DNA of 64,000 nt from Actinomyces sp. oral taxon 897 (GTDB taxonomy: Bacteria; Actinomycetota; Actinomycetes; Actinomycetales; Actinomycetaceae), in NCBI RefSeq assembly GCF_002999235.1, contig NZ_CP027236.1:2604001-2668000 (forward strand), in the 5' to 3' direction. Of this stretch, positions 58,979-64,000 are shown one piece after another; positions within the stretch are counted from its first letter, which is position 1, and the number at the start of each line of letters is the position of its first letter. The notes under the pieces are model-generated. The model worked only from the letters and a program-made list of their open reading frames with translations. It did no database searches and was not told where the DNA came from. The translations under genes were made by a program, and so were the position numbers.

Positions 58979-61074
58979 GAGGGGCTCCCTTCGTCGTTCT
59001 CTTCCCAGCGCAGCACCGCCCGGACCTGCCACCCGGTCCGGGTGGGTCCGGCCTGGACGGTCCCACCGTAGACGGCCGCCCGCTCCCGCATGCCGATCAG
59101 GCCCTTGCCGCTGCCGTGCACGGGGCGGCTTCCCGGGGCGGACAGGTTCTCCACCGTGAGCACGACCGTCCCCGTGTGCCGCTCCACACGTACGGTGACC
59201 CGGGGTGTGGTGGGGGCGTAGCGCAGGATGTTGGTGAGCGACTCCTGCGCGATCCGGTACAGCGTGAGCTGGAGCCCCTTGTCCCCTGGCAGGGCCCGGC
59301 CCTCCCAGGTGTAGTCCACGGGGACGCCCGCGACCTGGAACCGCCTAATGAGCACGGGCAGGTCCGACTGCTCCGGCGCGGGGGACAGGGGGGTGTCACC
59401 GGTGGAGGGGTCCACGTCGGTGGCCTGGGTACGTAGGTGGGCCACGGCCTGGCTGGGCTCGACCGGCGGCACCGTCCCGGGCGGGGCGAACTCCGGCAAG
59501 GGTACCGCCCGCGTCTCGGGCTCCCGGGGGGCCGGGTCGGGCAGGGGGCGGTCGAGCCCGAGGCCGCCCGACGCCGGGGTGGTGGGTCCGGCAGGGGCGC
59601 TGGCGGGGCCAGGACCGGGGCCGTCGTGGGCGCCGGTCGGGCTGAGCCCGCTCGGGGACCCGGTGGCCTCGCCCGCGGGAGCGGACGACGCGGCATTGAG
59701 CATGGTGGTGCCGATCGGGGTCCTGGTGGCCTCGCCCGTGGGCCCGGGCGTGCAGGGACCGGCCGGGGCGGGGGTGGTGCCGACGGCCTCGGCCGCCACG
59801 GGCCCGGGGAAGGTTCCGGCCGCCCCTGGATGTCCTGACGGCGCGGAGGTGGCGCCGGGGTCGTCACGCAGCACCCCCACCAGGCGGCGCGTGTCCGCCA
59901 GGGCGCTGCGGCCGGTCTCGGCCAGCATCCCCAGGGCCTCCTTGGCCATCTCCGGGTTGCGGTCAATGGTGGCGGCGACGCCGTCGGCCATGGTGATCAT
60001 GACGGCCAGGGAGTGGGCGACGACGTCGTGCATCTCCCGGGCGATCCGGCTGCGCTCGTTGGCGGCCGCCAGGAGCGCCGTCTGCTCGCGCTCCAGCGAG
60101 GCGCGCGCGGAGCGGGCCTCCACCTCTGCCAGCCGCTGCCTCTGGGAGCGGGCGTTGAGCCCCACGAGCACGCCGATCATATTGACGAGTGCCAGCGCTA
60201 TGAGGGTCATGGCGGATTCGAGGAACGTGTAGCGCTCCAGGACTATCTGGGGGACCTGGACCGCGAGCGTAGAGGCGACCCACGCCAGCCACGCCCACCG
60301 GGTCCTGACCCTCACGGTGAGGGTCCCCAGCATTAGCGGCACGCCTATGAGCAGGGTGAGCATGAGCATGCTCGAGACGTAGAGGAGCGCGCTCTTCTCC
60401 GGGTCCAGGACCAGCACTGTCAGGATCTCGGTGACGGGCATGACCAGGATGACTACTGCCCAGGTGGTCAGGGGGCGGATGCGCCGCAGCGCCAGAGCGG
60501 TCCCGGCGGTCGTCTGGGCCAGGGCGAGGAGGACCAGGCCGGGTACGCCAATGGCCTGGAACGCCAGGGGGTTCTGGGCCTGGAGGACGGTGGACAGTGA
60601 GCCGAGGAGGAACACGAAGAGGGCCAGGCCTGAGTCCGCCGCCCGGGGGTGGGAGCGCAGCCACCTGCCCACGGGGCCGGGGAGGACGGGGGCGGCGACC
60701 GGGGTCTCGAGGGCGGGGTCAGCGGGGGTCATCGGGACCAGTGTTTCACGTGCCGACGTCGTGGCGCAGGGCGGAGGGGGCCACGCTGCCGTGGGACCTG
60801 GTGGCGCGGCTCCCGGCCCCATAACACCGGGCTCCACGACGCCCTGCCTCACAGCACTGGGCCCCACGACACCCGGCCTCACGGCCCTCGGCGTCGTGGG
60901 GCCCGGCTGGTCCCCGGCTGGCGGACCCACCGGGACGGGGTACACAGGCGCGCGGTTGTCCGGGGCGTAGGCGTCCCCGGGGTGGCCGGGCGCCGGTGCG
61001 GAGGCTGCCATAAGGGCGGCACGCACGGCTCCCAGCGGTAGGACGTCCGGGGCCTGTCGCTGGGAGCCGGTCAT
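58960..61074 (-). CDS. NarL-type sensor histidine kinase with long Pro-rich regions
   Basis: 704 aa from ATG 61074 (GGAG 6 bp upstream); ATG 60732 would give a more usual 590-aa protein without the first 114 low-complexity residues. After those come about six membrane helices (LALFVFLLGSLSTVLQ onward), a HisKA_3 domain with EMHDVVAHSLAVMI (about H349), a roughly 170-residue Pro/Gly/Ala insert, and a short HATPase domain (LTNILRYAP, GSGKGLIGMRERAAVYGG). DesK/NarX-like actinobacterial kinases have this core; the insert between the dimerisation and ATPase domains is exceptional. Confidence 0.8.
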   Translation of the reverse strand: MTGSQRQAPDVLPLGAVRAALMAASAPAPGHPGDAYAPDNRAPVYPVPVGPPAGDQPGPTTPRAVRPGVVGPSAVRQGVVEPGVMGPGAAPPGPTAAWPPPPCATTSARETLVPMTPADPALETPVAAPVLPGPVGRWLRSHPRAADSGLALFVFLLGSLSTVLQAQNPLAFQAIGVPGLVLLALAQTTAGTALALRRIRPLTTWAVVILVMPVTEILTVLVLDPEKSALLYVSSMLMLTLLIGVPLMLGTLTVRVRTRWAWLAWVASTLAVQVPQIVLERYTFLESAMTLIALALVNMIGVLVGLNARSQRQRLAEVEARSARASLEREQTALLAAANERSRIAREMHDVVAHSLAVMITMADGVAATIDRNPEMAKEALGMLAETGRSALADTRRLVGVLRDDPGATSAPSGHPGAAGTFPGPVAAEAVGTTPAPAGPCTPGPTGEATRTPIGTTMLNAASSAPAGEATGSPSGLSPTGAHDGPGPGPASAPAGPTTPASGGLGLDRPLPDPAPREPETRAVPLPEFAPPGTVPPVEPSQAVAHLRTQATDVDPSTGDTPLSPAPEQSDLPVLIRRFQVAGVPVDYTWEGRALPGDKGLQLTLYRIAQESLTNILRYAPTTPRVTVRVERHTGTVVLTVENLSAPGSRPVHGSGKGLIGMRERAAVYGGTVQAGPTRTGWQVRAVLRWEENDEGSPSWQIPH

Positions 61075-61170
61075 GGTCACCTCCGGGGTCGGTGGGTCTT
61101 GTGCCAGCTGGTCCAGAGGTACATTGCCTCCGGGGCCAGCTGGCCAGCAGGGCGGCGGGGTGGCGGGGGC

Positions 61171-61995
61171 TCAGGCGTCCCGCTTGGAGAAGGTGATCCA
61201 CCCCGCCAGCAGGGGCACGACGGCCCAGATCACGAAGGTGACTATGGCCATGGTGTGCGTGGGCGCGCCCTCGGAGTAGCGCCGGGCGATATTGAAGGGG
61301 TCGGCCAGCGCCGGGGACGTCACGAGAGGTGTGTGGTGGCTGAGGACCTCGGCCCAGTGCCACTGGCTGCCAGCGATCTGCAGCGGGATGTCAATGACGA
61401 ACAGCAGGGTGAGCACCACGGTGGTGGCGCCCGCCGTGGAGCGCATAAGGAAGCCCAGTCCCAGGGCCATGAGCGAGATGGTGGCGAAGCCTAGGCCTGA
61501 GCCCCACACCAGGCCCCACACCCTGGCGTCGCCGAAGGACGGGGCCTTGTCTCCCATGAACGGGGCGGAGATCGCCCAGGTCAGGAGCACCGAGAGGACG
61601 CCGGCCAGGAAGCCCCAGACGGCGATGCTCAGGCTCTTGGCCCAGAACAGGCGCCAGCGGTGCGGCACGGCGGCCAGGGAGGAGCGGATCTGGCCCGAGG
61701 AGTACTCCCCGGTGACAATGAGGGCGCCCAGGACCGCCATGGCGATCTGACCGAAGGTGATGCCTGCCACCATAAGGGCGGGGGCCTGGTCAGCGAGCAG
61801 CTCCTTGCTGTCGGAGGAGGCGACGATGGACAGGCCTGCACCGATGAGGACCGCCAGGCCCACGGCGATGACGGAGGTGATCCAGGTGGAGGCCAGGGTG
61901 CGCAGCTTGACCCACTCGGCGGCGATGGCCCGGCCAAAGGTCTGGCGTCCGTTAATGCGGCCGGTCCGGGTGCCGGGTGCGACGGCGGTGCTCAT
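61171..61995 (-). CDS. ABC transporter permease
   Basis: 274-aa membrane protein with six helices, of the ABC-2 / BcrB-like type (TITSVIAVGLAVLIGAGLSIV-like first helix, VLGALIVTGEYSSGQIRSSLAAVPHRW in blocks). TGEYSSGQIRSSL is a good family signature. ATG 61995 has GAAGA upstream; GTG 62013 is possible. With the ATPase 27 bp upstream it forms an exporter, perhaps for antimicrobial peptides or lipids; the adjacent two-component genes fit a detoxification role (inference). Confidence 0.88.
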   Translation of the reverse strand: MSTAVAPGTRTGRINGRQTFGRAIAAEWVKLRTLASTWITSVIAVGLAVLIGAGLSIVASSDSKELLADQAPALMVAGITFGQIAMAVLGALIVTGEYSSGQIRSSLAAVPHRWRLFWAKSLSIAVWGFLAGVLSVLLTWAISAPFMGDKAPSFGDARVWGLVWGSGLGFATISLMALGLGFLMRSTAGATTVVLTLLFVIDIPLQIAGSQWHWAEVLSHHTPLVTSPALADPFNIARRYSEGAPTHTMAIVTFVIWAVVPLLAGWITFSKRDA

Positions 61996-62022
61996 AGTGT
62001 CTTCTCTTCTCACGTCGTGCGG

Positions 62023-63048
62023 TCAGTGGGTGGTGGGGGTGGTCCCGGCCGGGCGCCCGCGTCGGGCCTGGCCCGTGGGACCCGTGGCCCTGCCGGGGGC
62101 GGCGTGGCCGGGGTGGGTGTCGTGGCCCCCGGCGGGTCCTGAGGGGGCTCCGGTGGAGTACTCGACCTCCCCGTTGGTGAGCTCCAGGTAGGCCTGCTCC
62201 AGGGAGGCGTGGATAGTGGTCAGCTCGTGCAGGACGATCCCCGAGGCCGCCGCGATCTCGCCGATCCTGGCGGCGGGCGCCGTGCTGGTGGTCAGGACCC
62301 CCCGCTCGGGGGACTGGACCGCGATCCCGGCCCGGCTCAGGGCGGCGGCCAGCTCCGTGGCCTGCGGGGAGGCCACCCGCACCTGGTCCGAGGTGGCGCG
62401 GGAGATGACCTCGTCCACCGGGCCCTGGGTGATAATGCGACCGCGGCCGATGAGCACCAGGTGGTCGGCCGTCTGGGACATCTCGCTCATGAGGTGGCTG
62501 GAGATGAACACGGTGCGTCCCTCGGAGGCCAGGCGTCGGCAGGTCTCGCGCACCCAGATGACCCCCTCGGGGTCCAGGCCGTTGACGGGCTCGTCGAAGA
62601 TGAGCACCTGGGGGTCGCCCAGGAGGGCGGCGGCTATGCCCAGGCGCTGGCCCATGCCCAGGCTGAACCCCTTGACCCTCTTCTTGGCCACGCCCGTCAG
62701 CCCGGTCAGCTCCAGGACCTGGCCCACCCGGGAGCGGGGGATGCCGTTGGAGACGGCGAGCTGGGTCAGGTGGGAACGGGCGGAGCGGGAGCCGTGCAGG
62801 CCCTTGGCGTCCAGGAGGGCGCCGACCTCGCACAGGGGGGCGGTCAGGTCGCGGTACCGCCTGCCGTTGACGGTGACGGTCCCCGAGGTGGGACGGTCCA
62901 GTCCCATAATGAGGCGCATGGTCGTGGACTTGCCCGCGCCGTTGGGGCCCAGGAAGCCGGTGACGGTCCCGGGTTCCACGGTGAAGGAGATGTGGTCCAC
63001 GGCGGTCTTGTCGCCGTAACGCTTGGTCAGGTCATGGGCTTCAATCAT
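62023..63048 (-). CDS. ABC transporter ATP-binding protein (BcrA type)
   Basis: 341-aa ATPase: Walker A GPNGAGKSTTMRL, Q-loop region, signature FSLGMGQRLGIAAALL (degenerate LSGGQ as in BcrA-type exporters), Walker B VLIFDEPVNGLDPEG, switch His in ISSHLMSEM. C-terminal regulatory domain and a roughly 45-residue Pro/Gly/Arg tail. ATG 63048 (MIEAHDLTKRYG) is the family start; ATG 63066 is the alternative. It is the first gene of a four-gene set (ATPase, permease, kinase, regulator) read leftwards. Confidence 0.92.
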   Translation of the reverse strand: MIEAHDLTKRYGDKTAVDHISFTVEPGTVTGFLGPNGAGKSTTMRLIMGLDRPTSGTVTVNGRRYRDLTAPLCEVGALLDAKGLHGSRSARSHLTQLAVSNGIPRSRVGQVLELTGLTGVAKKRVKGFSLGMGQRLGIAAALLGDPQVLIFDEPVNGLDPEGVIWVRETCRRLASEGRTVFISSHLMSEMSQTADHLVLIGRGRIITQGPVDEVISRATSDQVRVASPQATELAAALSRAGIAVQSPERGVLTTSTAPAARIGEIAAASGIVLHELTTIHASLEQAYLELTNGEVEYSTGAPSGPAGGHDTHPGHAAPGRATGPTGQARRGRPAGTTPTTH

Positions 63049-63340
63049 GTGCGGTGCTGCTCTCATTGAGGTGGGTGCAGGTGGCGTCCTGGCAGGTCCT
63101 GAGGTCTTCACCTGGGGGTGCTCCCGGGCTGACGTCCCCAAGGCTAGGAGGCGGGGAAGGGGGCCATCATCGGAGTGCGGGATGAACCTGGCGGGGGCCT
63201 TCTGGGCCCCGTGGGGGAGGAGCCTCCTCCCACAGGAGGAGAGGGGCCGGGTATGAGGTCTTTCCCAGGAATGTGCGGCAGGATAGGGTTGTTGACCCCA
63301 TGTGGACGGGGCACATCAGCCCCTGAGAGGACCGACACCA

Positions 63341-64000
63341 ATGAGCAATCCCTTCTTCGACCGTAGCCCAGCCTTCAACAGCAAGGGGGGCGTCGGCACC
63401 ACCCCCAACGGCTACCCCGCCATGCCCGGCTACCAGCCCGGTGCCCAGTACGGCCAGGCGCCCACTCAGGGCTACCCCGGCTACAGCCAGGCAACCACCC
63501 AGACCTACCCGGGTTACGGCCAGGCGCCCGCCCAGGGCTACCCCGGCTACGGCCAGGTGAGCCCGAACCAGGTCGCCGGCCTGGAGGCCCAGTACGCCGC
63601 GCCCAGCGCCACCAATGTCGACCGCGGGCGCATGACCTACGACGACGTCATTGTCCGTACCGCCGGGATGTTTGCCGTCATCCTGGGCACGGGGGCCCTG
63701 TCCTGGATGCTGGCCACCAACAGGGCCACCATGGGGGTCGGCTACCTGGTCATGATCCTGGGCTCCATCGGCGCCCTCGTCCTGGGACTGGTCAACTCCT
63801 TCAAGAAGGAGCCCAGCCCGGCCCTCATTATGGCCTACGCCGCCTGTGAGGGCGCCATGCTCGGGGCCTTCTCCGGCGTCATGAACTACCTCTACCCCGG
63901 TATTGTGATCCAGGCCATGGGGGCGACGGCGGCCACCTTCGTCGTCATGCTGTGCGCCTACAAGTTCGCGAACTTCCGGGTCTCGGCCCGGGTGGCCCGC
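63341..64000 (+). CDS. Bax inhibitor-1/YccA-family membrane protein (3' end beyond window)
   Basis: The first 220 residues are visible; the gene runs off the edge. The N-terminal 85 residues are Tyr/Gln/Pro/Gly-rich with three YPGYGQ-type repeats; helices of the YccA/Bax inhibitor-1 group follow (VRTAGMFAVILGTGALSWML, YLVMILGSIGALVLGLVNSF, PALIMAYAACEGAMLGAFSG). The family forms calcium-leak-like membrane proteins of uncertain role in bacteria. ATG 63341 has GAGAGG upstream. The preceding 63190-63240 region can form a GTGGGGGAGGAG/CCTCCTCCCAC hairpin. Confidence 0.88.
   Translation, partial: MSNPFFDRSPAFNSKGGVGTTPNGYPAMPGYQPGAQYGQAPTQGYPGYSQATTQTYPGYGQAPAQGYPGYGQVSPNQVAGLEAQYAAPSATNVDRGRMTYDDVIVRTAGMFAVILGTGALSWMLATNRATMGVGYLVMILGSIGALVLGLVNSFKKEPSPALIMAYAACEGAMLGAFSGVMNYLYPGIVIQAMGATAATFVVMLCAYKFANFRVSARVAR

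Overview
The window is chromosomal DNA of a very GC-rich actinobacterium, most likely an oral-type Actinomyces or close relative (family Actinomycetaceae). The evidence is near-total G/C at third codon positions, many GTG starts and leaderless promoters, GTGA/ATGA start-stop overlaps, twin CIRCE boxes before groL, a c-di-AMP riboswitch before an NlpC/P60 hydrolase, and gene blocks typical of the group (eno/divIC/DUF501/ppx, XPB helicase plus helicase-associated protein, DUF3027, rplY-pth). There is no rRNA operon, prophage, transposase or CRISPR array; one tRNA (Arg-CCT) is present. Species assignment is inference from gene content.

Layout. 1-16 kb: two OmpR-type two-component systems (253-2837 and 11404-13976), two class-I glutamine-amidotransferase-like proteins (the first lacks its catalytic Cys and His), ung, a LytR_C-domain protein coupled to a GH15-like enzyme, groL, a lone WXG100 protein, an HD-like protein with an altered HD motif, and a NYN-domain protein. 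16-24.5 kb: an envelope-stress-looking group (two paralogous membrane coiled-coil proteins driven by twin leaderless promoters, one with a TPM domain, then a PspA/IM30 protein), followed by a lower-GC accessory patch. That patch holds a frameshifted protein with a glycine-zipper C-terminus, a small membrane protein beside it (possible toxin and immunity partner) and two unrecognised overlapping genes.

24.5-40.6 kb: a 131-bp element bounded by 23-bp inverted repeats, XPB helicase and its divergent partner, DUF3027, a purine permease, an MFS exporter coupled to a DtxR-family regulator, the riboswitch-controlled NlpC/P60 hydrolase, a universal stress protein, tRNA-Arg, gpmA and eno. 41-52.4 kb: a long co-directional run in which a glycan mini-cluster (GT2, PIG-L deacetylase, WbqC-like, membrane protein) sits between eno and divIC. 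The run continues through DUF501, ppx and an enlarged aroD into four signalling/polysaccharide genes (nucleotidyltransferase, PqqD, low-molecular-weight tyrosine phosphatase, bacterial tyrosine kinase). 53-55.8 kb: an LCP ligase and a divergent HprK-like kinase fused to a PqqD domain. 56.6-64 kb: rplY, pth, an ABC exporter with a NarL-type two-component system, and the start of a Bax inhibitor-1-like gene.

The most unusual non-coding signal is a family of 22-bp tandem repeats in five intergenic arrays. Four of them form two outward-to-inward inverted pairs around the LCP/HprK-PqqD genes. Degenerate repeats of about 60 bp lie between one pair of arrays and again after pth. The combination of tyrosine kinase/phosphatase, LCP ligase, HprK-PqqD fusion, free PqqD and nucleotidyltransferase is the best candidate for an incompletely described system here.
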